Source of the DNA: Bacillus rubiinfantis
Lineage (GTDB): Bacteria > Bacillota > Bacilli > Bacillales > Cytobacillaceae
Length of the DNA: 64,000 bases
Direction of reading: 5' to 3'
NCBI GenBank assembly: GCA_000752035.1
Contig: CCFE01000011.1
Location: 539,933-603,932, forward strand
Shown: positions 25,754 to 34,909 of the stretch, piece after piece
Layout: the number at the start of each line of letters is the position of its first letter
How positions within the stretch are numbered: position 1 is the first letter of the stretch
Notes under the pieces: generated by a model
Told to the model about the DNA's origin: nothing
What the model saw: the letters and a program-made list of their open reading frames with translations, nothing else
The model's database searches: none
Position numbers and translations under genes: made by a program

Positions 25754-26980
25754 TTATCTGATAATTACTTTTATCGACTTACTTTTATTTCCGGCTTTAT
25801 CCTTTACGAAGAAGGTTAAAGCTGTACCTTTCTTTTGTTTTGAAATTTTCAGGCTGAAATTCCCCTTTGAGTTTACTGTGGCTTTTTTAATAATTTTGCC
25901 CGTTTTATAAAGATAAACGGTGGAATGTTTTTCAGCTTTACCTGTAATAGTTTTCGATTTAGTCGTAACTTTGTTTACATTAGGTTTTTTAGGCGATGTT
26001 TTATCAATATTAGTAATTTTGATTTTACTTGTTATTTTGTTCCCCGCTTTATCAGTAGCAGTCAGCAAATAAGTACCGTTCTTCTTAATCTTGAATTTGC
26101 TGCTATATTTTTTTACTGTGTCATTCTTACTGTATTTTACTTTTTTCTTAGCGGCAACGTTATCAACTGTAGATAATCCAGAAAGTTTATCTTTGACAGA
26201 AAAAGTAACGTTGATATCTTTATTGGTTAACTTTGTTGTGTCTTTTGAATAACTAATTGTTGGGGTAGTTTTATCAATGTAAAAATCGTATCCTCTATCA
26301 TCACCATTTGGCTCTATGACAATTAAGGCATAATCGCCTTCCTTTGCTATCGTAGTCCCACTTGTAAATGGCAAATCATTCAATGTTGCTGACCCATTAA
26401 ATACAGGTGTTACTGATTCATTATAATAAGTTTTATGAATATTCACCCCCTTTATTCCATAGTAAATATTCATCTTGTCCCACTTGGTAGCATCCATTTT
26501 TGATAGTTTCTTATGTTTGTTTTCAATACTAATTAACGTTTCATTATGAGTTTTATCTTCTACATAAATTTGATATAGATAGTATCTACCGCGCATGGTG
26601 GAGTTATCTGTGTAGTTAGGGTCGCCTAAGGTAATAGTATCTGTGAAACGATTGGGGTTTTTGGGATCATTTGCATGAGATAGTCGAAAGTAAATTGCTC
26701 TATTCAGGTTATCTTCATTTACAAATGCAACCATTACCGTGTTATAGATTCCTGAAGCACTGGATGTTTTAGTGACAGGATCAATAACATCTGCGGAAAA
26801 AGTAATCTTGTCTCCAGTATTCCAAACAGTATCACCTTCCGCGTTAATTTTTAAGTTTTTTACAATTGGCGGTAAATTATCATCAAGAGCATACACCTTA
26901 TTCGTAGATGTAAAAATTGTACTAGGTATAAATGCTAGTAATAACGCGGTAATCAACAGTATACTTTTAAACTTTTTCAT
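25754..26980 (-). CDS. secreted protein with C-terminal Ig-like repeat
   Basis: 408 aa. Signal peptide at residues 1-31 (cleavage near VYA-LDD). Residues 35-150 form an Ig-like module with PPIVKNLKINAEG. A middle region (about 235-325) ends with LTATDKAGNKITSKIKI. A final Big-type domain (about 330-408) has SKTITGKAEKHSTVYLYK and FFVKDKAGNKSKSIKV. The last domain is closely related to the repeats of the metalloprotease at 28877. Probably a wall-associated or matrix protein; there is no sorting signal. Confidence 0.75.
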   Translation of the reverse strand: MKKFKSILLITALLLAFIPSTIFTSTNKVYALDDNLPPIVKNLKINAEGDTVWNTGDKITFSADVIDPVTKTSSASGIYNTVMVAFVNEDNLNRAIYFRLSHANDPKNPNRFTDTITLGDPNYTDNSTMRGRYYLYQIYVEDKTHNETLISIENKHKKLSKMDATKWDKMNIYYGIKGVNIHKTYYNESVTPVFNGSATLNDLPFTSGTTIAKEGDYALIVIEPNGDDRGYDFYIDKTTPTISYSKDTTKLTNKDINVTFSVKDKLSGLSTVDNVAAKKKVKYSKNDTVKKYSSKFKIKKNGTYLLTATDKAGNKITSKIKITNIDKTSPKKPNVNKVTTKSKTITGKAEKHSTVYLYKTGKIIKKATVNSKGNFSLKISKQKKGTALTFFVKDKAGNKSKSIKVIIR

Positions 26981-27087
26981 CGACAGACCTCCTACTTTTT
27001 TCTACTATTTTACCATAATAGGAAAATTAAAAGCATTTGCCTTTGGAATTTCAATTAATCTATTCCACGATCATATGGAAATTTTAA

Positions 27088-27276
27088 TCATTTCTCCTCA
27101 AACCGAACAATTGCCTTAAGTGTATTATCACTTTTGACAGAGACTCCCACATCCATTTTTGTGTCCTGCTCAAAATTAGTGGATACGCTAGTGTTCGCAG
27201 GAATCCCCATCTTCAAATTTTCGCATAAAAAATTAAGCTGGAGTCGTTCAATTAATTTTAAATCTAACTGGCCCAT
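27088..27276 (-). CDS. hypothetical 62-aa ORF, doubtful
   Basis: Amphipathic composition (ERLQLNFLCENLKMG) looks protein-like, but no RBS precedes the ATG and the frame is open further upstream without a better start. It could be a remnant. Flanking positions 26981-27087 and 27277-27321 hold nothing recognisable. Confidence 0.25.
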   Translation of the reverse strand: MGQLDLKLIERLQLNFLCENLKMGIPANTSVSTNFEQDTKMDVGVSVKSDNTLKAIVRFEEK

Positions 27277-27321
27277 ATGGATGGCTAGGTGATTTGATTA
27301 ATTAAGGTTGCTAATCATACA

Positions 27322-27346
27322 AAAGCCCCTACCTGATGCGGGGGCT
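27322..27346 (-). terminator. hairpin terminator
   Basis: AGCCCC/GGGGGCT stem with an exit reading TTTTGTATG on the minus strand. It lies just beyond the small ORF at 27369. Confidence 0.6.
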
Positions 27347-27368
27347 CTCGATTGGATTTTATATAAAA

Positions 27369-27485
27369 TTATCTAATTAATACAGTCATGCATTCGATTC
27401 TTTTATTTGCCTCTTTTAATACTTTAAGATCCCTTTTTGCAATTTCTACCTGTAATTTCATGTAGAAAATAGGGGTATTTTTCAT
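27369..27485 (-). CDS. putative 38-aa amphipathic protein
   Basis: Small frame from ATG at 27483-27485 to TAA. Its middle (LQVEIAKRDLKVLKEANKR) would make an amphipathic, charged helix. A terminator follows directly. The only RBS-like element (AAAGG) is about 13 bases upstream, so the call is weak. Confidence 0.3.
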   Translation of the reverse strand: MKNTPIFYMKLQVEIAKRDLKVLKEANKRIECMTVLIR

Positions 27486-27603
27486 AATGGAAAGCCAACC
27501 TTTGCCACTCTATTTTGCCAATTCTTTATTATATCAATAAAACATTTTGTTTCATCCCCGTCCTTTCTTCAGAAGCTCTTTTTTGTTTTTCAAAACAAAA
27601 AAA

Positions 27604-27632
27604 TCCCCTGTCTACCATATAGACTGGGGGAA
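27604..27632 (-). terminator. terminator of the His/Gly-rich protein gene
   Basis: TCCCCCAGTC/GACAGGGGAT stem with seven T on the minus-strand exit. Confidence 0.8.
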
Positions 27633-27700
27633 AAATGTTAATTTGTGTTGTCGACCCAATTGATTTGCCGTGTGCTGCAGGTGCGTGTTCCCCCTTCAAA

Positions 27701-28090
27701 TCAATACGAATAAGGATAGGGTGTTGGATAGCCACCCGGATATGGGGGCGGATATGCACCAGCGTACGGGTAATTATACGGTGATTGGTAGGGATAGGGG
27801 TATGGGTAGGGATAAGGGGCTCCAGTTAAAGCGTTTGCTGTGAGTCCGCCTAACATCCCTCCTAAAAAAGGTGTGACAAATCCGCCAAAATTACTCCCTG
27901 GTACACCGCCTGGCTTCCCGCCGTGGTGTCCACCATGATGACCGCCACTGCCATGATGTCCTCCGTGATGGCCTCCTCCATGATAGCCGCCACCGGATCC
28001 ACCATGATGACCGCCTCCATGATAGCCGCCGCTGGATCCACCATGATGACCGCCATAGTGACCGCCGGACTTACCTTTCTGATTAAACAT
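27701..28090 (-). CDS. His/Gly/Ser-rich N-terminus and Tyr/Pro-rich C-terminus, coat-like protein
   Basis: 129 aa from ATG at 28088-28090 (AGGAG nine bases upstream). Residues 8-60 are tandem GGHHGG and GGYHGGG repeats with about 17 histidines. A short hydrophobic Gly segment (GGFVTPFLGGMLGGL) follows at about 70-84. The end is a PYPYPYPY-type tail with many tyrosines. Such low-complexity proteins occur in spore coats and exosporia, where Tyr-rich tails can be cross-linked, and His repeats can bind divalent metals. No known family was recognised with certainty. Confidence 0.7.
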   Translation of the reverse strand: MFNQKGKSGGHYGGHHGGSSGGYHGGGHHGGSGGGYHGGGHHGGHHGSGGHHGGHHGGKPGGVPGSNFGGFVTPFLGGMLGGLTANALTGAPYPYPYPYPYQSPYNYPYAGAYPPPYPGGYPTPYPYSY

Positions 28091-28199
28091 CGTAAACAAC
28101 TCCTATTTAGTGTCTTTATAGCAACATTGTACTATGCTTTAGCGTATGCTGAATAATCGTGTAATGGGTGGGCAAATAGTATCTTTCCAAAAATTCTCC

Positions 28200-28445
28200 T
28201 GCCTGCCAAGGAGAATTCCGCCCGCTTTGGAGCATCCCCTCTCATAAAACCCTCATGAGGACATTTCGGCGGAATTCGGCGCACCACCAGTTCTCATAAA
28301 GCTCTCATGGGGACATTTCAGCGGACTTCGGCGCACCACCAGTTCTCATGAAGCTCTCATGAGGACATTTCGGCGGACTTTGGCGCACCACCAGTTCTCA
28401 TGAAGCTCTCATGGGGACAATTCGGCGCACCCCTAGTCCTAAATC
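28200..28445. repeat. four-copy 52-bp intergenic repeat
   Basis: Units of the type TTCTCATGAAGCTCTCAT followed by GGGGACATTTCGGCGGACTT and GGCGCACCACCAG begin near 28239, 28291, 28343 and 28395, exactly 52 bp apart. No ORF with an RBS. The remainder of 28091-28553 shows no gene. Confidence 0.88.
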
Positions 28446-28553
28446 AGTTTTGAATGAACGGACAGTTTTTATATAGCAATTACTGTAATAACCTCTCACA
28501 ATTTCTAATATGATGAATTAGATTTAGCTAATTTCAACAAGGGGGTCATGTAG

Positions 28554-28769
28554 GTGGCGGTCATTTTGAAACCAGGTGAAGCTGCGCCGTTAACAGGTAT
28601 GTATGTTGAAGTGGGCCATGGCGGCGGACAGATAAAAAGAGCTCAGCAAATTCATGTGAATCAGGGAGAACCTTTACCGATGTTAAATCCTTACTCGCTA
28701 AAAATTGAGCATAAAGGAACAATAAAGGAGAGGAGCCGCCAGCATCGCTGGAGACTCGTAAAACATTGA
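28554..28769 (+). CDS. yjzC: YjzC-like small protein
   Basis: 71 aa. GTG start with AGGGGG eight bases upstream. N-terminal KPGEAAPLTGMYVEVGHGGG resembles the YjzC family, whose members begin with KPGE-AP--G-Y-E-G. The C-terminus is basic. Function unknown in the family. A strong terminator follows. Confidence 0.7.
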   Translation: MAVILKPGEAAPLTGMYVEVGHGGGQIKRAQQIHVNQGEPLPMLNPYSLKIEHKGTIKERSRQHRWRLVKH

Positions 28770-28771
28770 TG

Positions 28772-28801
28772 AAAGCATCCATCTTTTTGGATGCTTTTTT
28801 T
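28772..28801 (+). terminator. terminator of the YjzC-like gene
   Basis: AAAGCATCC/GGATGCTTT stem followed by eight T. Confidence 0.88.
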
Positions 28802-28825
28802 CTTATCGTGGCGGGATTGCCCTTT

Positions 28826-28871
28826 ATAAAAAAATAAACCCAATCCTCAAAATAGAAGATTTGGGTTTATT
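28826..28871 (-). terminator. terminator of the metalloprotease gene
   Basis: AATAAACCCAA/TTGGGTTTATT stem with a T run on the minus-strand side. Confidence 0.8.
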
Positions 28872-28876
28872 ATAAT

Positions 28877-31800
28877 CTACTTTACTCTAACCACTTTGGC
28901 CTTACTAATGTTATTAGCCCTATCTTCGGCAGTGATGTTGAGGACGGTTTTCCTCTTCTGGGCTTTAATTTTCACAGTGAATTTTCCTTTGGAGCTGACC
29001 TTTGCTGTTCCTATCACCTTTTTACCCACCTTCACCGTTATGGTAGAGTTTGCTTCGGCTGTTCCGGTAATGGTTTTGGTGGTGCTTTTTACTGCTGTTT
29101 TAATCGTTGGTGTAGCTGGGGCAATTCGGTCAACGACGGTTACCGTTTTTGCAGAACTACTATTCCCCGCTTCATCTTTTGCAGTCACCGTGAACTTGAC
29201 CCCGGCCTTTTGCACTGGAATGGCTACCTTAAAGCTGCCCTTGGAATCAGCCGTGGCAACGTACTTTTTCTTGCCAATCGTCACCGTAACAGTGGCCCTT
29301 GCTTCGGCTTTTCCTGTCAGGGTCTTCGTTTTATTGGAAACCGTTGCAACTGTTGGCGCAACTGGGGCAATCCGATCCACAACCGTGATAACCTTTGGAC
29401 TACTGATATTTTTTGCGGTATCCTGAGCCATGATTGTAATTTTCGTACCGGCTTTTTGAGTACCGATTGTTATTTTAAAATAACCTTTTCCGTCTGCTAC
29501 AGCAGGATATTTTTTCGACCCAATTATGGCCGTCAGTATAACACCGGGTTCGGCTTTTCCCGTTAGTTCCTTTGACTTGTTCGAGAACTCATTCACTGAG
29601 AACGTTGGCGCAGTTTTATCCTGGACTGTTACAACAGTAGCCTTACTGATATTTTTACCATCACTGGCGGTGACACTGACCTTTACACCAGCTTTTTGCA
29701 ACGGAATATTAATCTTGAATTTGCCGTTTGCTTCAGCTGTTGAACTGTAAACAGCCTTACCAATTGTAACCGTGATAATCGCTTTGGCTTCGGAGCTACC
29801 TGTTACCTGTTTCGATTTATCGGACACAGGATCAACCTTTGGTACAGCTGGTGCAGTCACGTCCTTAACAATTACATGAGCCGCCTCACTGACATTGCCG
29901 GCCGTATCTTGAGCATAGACATCAATGGTAGTTCCGGCAGTCTGTTTCGGAATTTGTATCGTAAATGAGCCAGATGACCTGCTGGTTGTTCTACCGATTT
30001 CACCTTTCTCCGTTACAGCATATACGGTAGCACTAGGTTCCGCTGTGCCATTGATATAGATATCACTATCAGTTACGCTACTTACCACAGGCGCATTTGG
30101 TGGAGTACTGTCATTCGTTCCTGTCTCCCCTGAATCATTTGCAGCTAATAACGTATAAGTCACATCCTGCCCTTTATTAGCAGGTACAGATAATCCCAGC
30201 GCTGGATCATAGGTGGTAACAACGGCACCCCCGCCGCGCAAATTCAAAGAGTTTCCGCTATAAACCTTCGCTTGCAAAGAATCAAAGAAAGGGTCACCTT
30301 TAAAACCGTAAAGACCGTTTGGATCTTTTCTCAAGAGGGCAATCCGGAAATCCGTCATCAGTTTTCCGAAAGTCATATCCGGACTAATATACTTTTTAGC
30401 CACGTCTTCAATGGCTTTATAGTTATTATCACTATCGGTTACTATTTCTTTAAAAATTGCATCTCCTCGTCCAGCTTGTTTTTTCACATACTGTACAAAT
30501 AAATAGGACAATGAATAATTAGACAACGTATCTCCATCATCATCCCAATATAAGAGCGAATGCCCATTTTGAATGGCCGAAGAGGAATTATAATAATCAA
30601 TCCGATCCTGCAGCCCTATCCCTTTATAAACTTGTTCAGCCGCCATGGATAAACCTTCATTTAACCATGTATCCATATTTGTAGTAGAATTTTCGACTAA
30701 CACATTCCGGTTAAAATTCACCATATGTTGGAATTCGTGTGCCAATGTTTCATATGCTTGTGTTACATCCTTCTGGCTACTACCCATTGTTGGGTACGTA
30801 TCTATGTAAAAAATCTCTGACTTATTAGAACCGCTAATATTATAAAGGTCACCAGCCCAAAAATAACCAGCAACATAACCACCACTACCGAAGAAACCAT
30901 CCTGAATATCATAGATTAATATATTAATTTTTCCATCACCATCGACATCAGAGGGGTCGCCGAAGTTGTTCGTAACCGTGGGATAAATACTGCTATCAAA
31001 CTCTTGGCCCAGTTTTGCGGCATCTTCATTGGTAATTTGGTTGTTGTTCACCCAGACATTTGCTTTAGTACCGCTGTAGGTTAATTTTGCACTGATTTGG
31101 TAGTCTGATTCCGTTTCTAAATTGCTCACCCAAAAGTACTTAGAATCGCCAACGTTATATGATTTTTGGATTGCTTTCGTACTCTTCTGTAGGCGCTTTT
31201 CTTTATTACCTTTAATATCAAACGGCTTGTTGACATCAAGCTTATATTTTCCAGGCATTCCACTTTGATCAAGCGACCTTTTTAAGTTTTTCAACTGAAA
31301 CGTTCCAGTTGGCTGGGTTGCATCTCCGTCTATCGATTCATTGCTAATGACTGCATAAGCAGAGCCCCCATTTGATCCACTATTACCTGTATAAAATGGA
31401 TTCTTCACCTTAAAAGTTGTGACATCTGAATAATATATATCATCACTATATTCTGAAATACCAAGTCTCATATATATATACGGCTGATTCACAAAATCGC
31501 TTTTAGATATATTGGAATTCAAATACACTTCATCACGACCGTAAGTATCGAATTCAACATATCCGTCATACTGAAGGGTATTGTTACTTTCTTTGAAAAA
31601 TTCAATTGTTAAAATCCTGTCCTTAGCATATGAATACTCTGAGTTATACAAAAGCCGTATCCTCATATCATCTGAATTACTCGGCGATGTTGCTGTATTC
31701 ATATAATACACAGCATGGTAGGTGGAGTAACTATCTAATAATGTAGCTATTAGATTGCCTTCCCCGATTAACGGATAACTCGATGGATCCTTATAATCTG

Positions 31801-31960
31801 CTTCCTTTTTTGCTGCCTGCTTCGGATTCTTATCAACTGAAGCTCGAGCGTTTAAACTCTTGGCCTCCTGTGAGGAAACCACTTTTCCTCCCTGTGCGTA
31901 ACCGGCAGAAGGCAAAATAAATAGTTGCAATACTAGTAAAATACTAAAAAGTTTGCGCAA
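28877..31960 (-). CDS. secreted M30-like zinc metalloprotease with five Ig-like repeats
   Basis: 1027 aa. Signal peptide at residues 1-22 (AGYA-QGG). A propeptide and pre-peptidase region (about 270-330, DSKYFWVSNLETESDYQIS) precedes the catalytic part. HEFQHMVNF (about 408) followed by WLNEGLSMAAEQVY is the HExxH plus downstream Glu arrangement of hyicolysin-type (M30) gluzincins. DVDGDGKINILIYD near 335 looks like a calcium loop. From about 617 to the end run five Big-type domains of about 80 residues sharing TGKAEA-ATVTV and VTAKDEAGN motifs. It should degrade proteins outside the cell while the repeats bind wall or matrix. Confidence 0.85.
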   Translation of the reverse strand: MRKLFSILLVLQLFILPSAGYAQGGKVVSSQEAKSLNARASVDKNPKQAAKKEADYKDPSSYPLIGEGNLIATLLDSYSTYHAVYYMNTATSPSNSDDMRIRLLYNSEYSYAKDRILTIEFFKESNNTLQYDGYVEFDTYGRDEVYLNSNISKSDFVNQPYIYMRLGISEYSDDIYYSDVTTFKVKNPFYTGNSGSNGGSAYAVISNESIDGDATQPTGTFQLKNLKRSLDQSGMPGKYKLDVNKPFDIKGNKEKRLQKSTKAIQKSYNVGDSKYFWVSNLETESDYQISAKLTYSGTKANVWVNNNQITNEDAAKLGQEFDSSIYPTVTNNFGDPSDVDGDGKINILIYDIQDGFFGSGGYVAGYFWAGDLYNISGSNKSEIFYIDTYPTMGSSQKDVTQAYETLAHEFQHMVNFNRNVLVENSTTNMDTWLNEGLSMAAEQVYKGIGLQDRIDYYNSSSAIQNGHSLLYWDDDGDTLSNYSLSYLFVQYVKKQAGRGDAIFKEIVTDSDNNYKAIEDVAKKYISPDMTFGKLMTDFRIALLRKDPNGLYGFKGDPFFDSLQAKVYSGNSLNLRGGGAVVTTYDPALGLSVPANKGQDVTYTLLAANDSGETGTNDSTPPNAPVVSSVTDSDIYINGTAEPSATVYAVTEKGEIGRTTSRSSGSFTIQIPKQTAGTTIDVYAQDTAGNVSEAAHVIVKDVTAPAVPKVDPVSDKSKQVTGSSEAKAIITVTIGKAVYSSTAEANGKFKINIPLQKAGVKVSVTASDGKNISKATVVTVQDKTAPTFSVNEFSNKSKELTGKAEPGVILTAIIGSKKYPAVADGKGYFKITIGTQKAGTKITIMAQDTAKNISSPKVITVVDRIAPVAPTVATVSNKTKTLTGKAEARATVTVTIGKKKYVATADSKGSFKVAIPVQKAGVKFTVTAKDEAGNSSSAKTVTVVDRIAPATPTIKTAVKSTTKTITGTAEANSTITVKVGKKVIGTAKVSSKGKFTVKIKAQKRKTVLNITAEDRANNISKAKVVRVK

Positions 31961-32225
31961 AATGCAAGCCCCCTTTATTTTTATCTAGTAATATTTTACT
32001 ATTTTACCTTGGTATAGTATATAGTTTCTGATGGATATGAGGGAGAAAAGTAGGAGATTCTCTTGCCAATCATTGATTAGAGTTTAAAAAATTCATTCGA
32101 AAATCAAACATAAACGCAAAATCAACTTCAATAATGCCAATTTGACAGCAAAAGTCGCCGTTACAATTAAAAAGAAAAGTCAAATTGGCTTTTTGTCGAT
32201 TCGAAATAATCCCATCCGCTCGATA

Positions 32226-32256
32226 TGGTAGATGTATCCAAGCGAAATCTACCATT
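32226..32256. promoter_or_regulatory. inverted repeat before the wHTH gene
   Basis: ATGGTAGAT and ATCTACCAT form a 9-bp perfect inverted repeat about 20 bp before the start codon. It could be an operator for autoregulation or a leader hairpin. The rest of 31961-32225 shows no gene. Confidence 0.5.
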
Positions 32257-32276
32257 ATAAAGGGCGTGTACATAAG

Positions 32277-33143
32277 ATGAATATTAAATCTGCGGCGGTT
32301 GAAACGTTTGAGGCATTTTCCCAGTTTTCCAGTCTCAAGGAATTTAACCATCATATTGAAATGTGGCTGCTTGATTACAAGTGCGATTTTTCAAAAAGTG
32401 AATTAATCGGGTTTAAGCGGCTGGTGCGCTTTGCAGCGAAAATTCCTGGTGTGTGCAATGCGAAGATTGCCACCATCTTAAAAGCGATTCACATGGATTA
32501 TAATGGAAGCGGTATTTCCCGCTCGACGTTCAAGCGGATGATTGCTAAGGCGAAGAATTTGGGCATCTTTACCGTCCATGAAACCGAGCGAAAAAACGGC
32601 TCCCAGTCCAGCAATCTCTATGTGTTTAATCGTTTTGCTGCAAATGAACCACCCGAACCAGAAATTTTGACCCACCCTAAGGAAACTACTAATCTTTTAA
32701 AAACTGAAAAAGATCAAAAGATTACTAAACGTAACGAGGAACCGTCTTCGCTAGATCACACCTATGTTTGCAATCGGGTTCCAAAACCATTTGTCGAGAT
32801 CGTCAAATGCTTTTTTCCAGAAGCAAAGACGATTGAGGATTACTGGCATAGTGTCCATATTCTTGGCTATCAATATGGCTGGCTTCAAGAAACGGACTTA
32901 ATCGTTAATTTAGCTATTCAATCATTCCAACAGCTGATTCGAAAAATGAAATTCACAGGCGCTGTTAGGAAGCCAATTGCCTATTTTTGGGGAATCCTTA
33001 AGGAAAAATTCTATCAGGCCTGGAACCAACAGTATTACGGCAAGCTGGCTGCAGGTGTGATGAAACGTAAGGTCTTACCGGTGAAATATGGCGATGAAAC
33101 GATCTATTATGATTGGCTGCATGATGGTGAGGGTACAAGGTGA
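32277..33143 (+). CDS. winged-helix DNA-binding protein, replication-initiator-like
   Basis: 288 aa from the ATG at 32277 (AAAGGGCG ten bases upstream). Residues 35-110 contain a winged-helix pattern, GISRSTFKRMIAKAKNLGIF then NLYVFNRF, as in plasmid RepA/DnaD-like or helix-turn-helix accessory proteins. A charged linker at about 118-150 leads to a C-terminal domain rich in aromatic residues (YWHSVHILGYQYGWLQE). It stands alone beside the repeat cluster at 33180. I cannot assign a function; an origin from a plasmid or integrated element is possible. Confidence 0.55.
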   Translation: MNIKSAAVETFEAFSQFSSLKEFNHHIEMWLLDYKCDFSKSELIGFKRLVRFAAKIPGVCNAKIATILKAIHMDYNGSGISRSTFKRMIAKAKNLGIFTVHETERKNGSQSSNLYVFNRFAANEPPEPEILTHPKETTNLLKTEKDQKITKRNEEPSSLDHTYVCNRVPKPFVEIVKCFFPEAKTIEDYWHSVHILGYQYGWLQETDLIVNLAIQSFQQLIRKMKFTGAVRKPIAYFWGILKEKFYQAWNQQYYGKLAAGVMKRKVLPVKYGDETIYYDWLHDGEGTR

Positions 33144-33179
33144 TTGGGGAACTGGTCTGAGGCGTTGTGCTCCTATTTC

Positions 33180-33790
33180 AACAATATCGTAGGGCATTGC
33201 CATAAATTTTGGGTCGTGTTCTACAAATTATGGGCGGTATCTACAAATTCAGAAGCGTATTCTACAATTGCAGGCCCGCATTCTACAAATTTTGGGCGTT
33301 AATCTACAAATTTTGGTATTTATTCACAAATCTTGAATCGTGTTCTAAATAGTCTGGATGGTGTTCTACAAATTATGGGCGGTATCTACAAATTCAGAAG
33401 CGTATTCTACAATTGCAGGCCCGCATTCTACAAATTATGAGCGGTAATCTACAAATTATGGTATTTACTTACAAATCTTGAATCGTGTTCTAAATAGTCT
33501 GGATGGTGTTCTACAAATTATGGGCGGTATCTACAAATTCAGAAGCGTATTCTACAATTGCAGGCCCGCATTCTACAAATTTTGGGCGTTAATCTACAAA
33601 TTATGGTATATACTTACAAATCTTGAATCGTGTTCTAAATAGTCTGGATGGTGTTCTACAAATTACGATCCACTTTCTACAAATTATGGGCGGTAATCTA
33701 CAAATTCTGTGCTGTAATCTACAAATTCAGACCCGTTTTCTACAATTCTACACCCACTTTCTACAAAGCGGGACCGTTAATCTGCAATTA
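33180..33790. repeat. TCTACAAATT word array, 20-21 bp words in a 145-bp higher-order repeat
   Basis: CTACAAATT-type words recur every 20-21 bp (for example 33241, 33262, 33283, 33304, 33325, 33345, 33366, 33386). The phrase beginning GAATCGTGTTCTAAATAG starts at 33335, 33480 and 33625, so blocks of seven words are duplicated with a 145-bp period. A weak open frame crosses the array but has no RBS. Non-coding. Confidence 0.92.
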
Positions 33791-33822
33791 TTGGATTTAA
33801 CTGGAAACAACATATTGAAAAA

Positions 33823-33846
33823 GGAGAAGTGCGATAACACTTCTCC
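33823..33846 (-). terminator. terminator of the M15-like gene
   Basis: GGAGAAGTG/CACTTCTCC stem with five T on the minus-strand exit. Same stem family as 24735 and 25717. Confidence 0.85.
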
Positions 33847-33864
33847 TCAGCTCTTGCCTGAACT

Positions 33865-34647
33865 CTATAAAACTCGCAAACCCGTTTTTACGGCCATGAT
33901 ATAGCCATAGCCTCTGCCAAACTTGATTTTATACCAGTCGCCTCTTTTGGAGACAATTTGAACTGTTTTGTTCTTCGCCACACTGCCTAATCGCTTGGCC
34001 GTTGCCTGCGGTGCCGTTCTGACGTTAAAACCGACGGCCGTCGTGATTTTCCCTTTTTTCTTCAACTTTGTTTCTTTTTTTGGTGCAGGGGTGGATGAAA
34101 TCACTTCATGATGAACCCCGTCGCTGGTTGGCAGCCGGAATGTCAAGCCTGCCTTTTTGGCAACTGCCTTTAGCGAGGAACTAACATATCGTGAGCTATT
34201 TAGCGCTCTGCCTTTTTTGTCATAGACAACTGCGTCAAAGGCAATCCCTGCCACATGGGGAGCATCAGGACGCGGATACGAGACCACACCTACTAAACTA
34301 TGTTTGCGGATTTCAGCATATTTACAGGAGCTAGCTGGAGCATGAATAATCTCGTAGAAATGCTTCTGATACTGATACGGGCGATACGCCGATTTATATT
34401 TAATCTTCCAACCTTTTACTTTTAATAGTTTCTCATATTTAGCCTTTGCCGCTCCCAGCTTCGGGTCAACCTTGTCCCAGATGACCATTTTTCCTTTTTC
34501 CATTTGAATCGCCAACGGATCAGTTAATCGGGAAATACTAGTGCACTTCGACTTTGTTACTGCGGATACCTTCTGCTGCATCGGAACAATTGCCAACATA
34601 AAAACAATCATTGCAAAAAAAATATGTAATTTTCTATATCTCCTCAT
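33865..34647 (-). CDS. secreted M15-type (VanY-like) peptidase with C-terminal SH3 domain
   Basis: 260 aa from the ATG at 34645-34647 (GGGGGAGAAG upstream). A signal peptide covers residues 1-28. The catalytic domain (about 45-185) shows PHVAGIAFDAVVYD (zinc His and Asp) and DGVHHEV (second zinc His), the M15 pattern, although the first segment departs from the usual SxHxxGxAxD. A bacterial SH3 domain (about 200-260, TTAVGFNVRTAPQ and WYKIKFGRGYGYI) should bind the wall. Likely D,D- or L,D-carboxypeptidase or endopeptidase acting on peptidoglycan. Confidence 0.8.
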   Translation of the reverse strand: MRRYRKLHIFFAMIVFMLAIVPMQQKVSAVTKSKCTSISRLTDPLAIQMEKGKMVIWDKVDPKLGAAKAKYEKLLKVKGWKIKYKSAYRPYQYQKHFYEIIHAPASSCKYAEIRKHSLVGVVSYPRPDAPHVAGIAFDAVVYDKKGRALNSSRYVSSSLKAVAKKAGLTFRLPTSDGVHHEVISSTPAPKKETKLKKKGKITTAVGFNVRTAPQATAKRLGSVAKNKTVQIVSKRGDWYKIKFGRGYGYIMAVKTGLRVL

Positions 34648-34909
34648 TCTTCTCCCCCTCGAAAAAATTACCACAAGGTGTTACTATGACCTAGCCAATA
34701 CGACGAACACCCGACCTCCACAATAGTTCTATTTTACCATTATTGTTCTTACAAAAACTACGATTTTTCAACAAATTTATGATGTTATGTCCACCTCCCT
34801 TTAAAATTCATTTGAAATCTGATATTATGACTAGGTGATAATCAACAAGAACTGCTATCCCATTTGCCACTGATTTTTTTAAAAATTGCCAAGAATGGAG
34901 ATTTTTCAA

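Noticed and set aside
33180..33790. CRISPR array
   Set aside because: Words of about 9-10 bp with 11-12 bp spacers are far too short, and spacers are themselves duplicated in blocks.
33623..33904. 93-aa open frame in the TCTACAAATT array
   Set aside because: Crosses non-coding repeats and runs into the terminator and end of the M15-like gene; no RBS.
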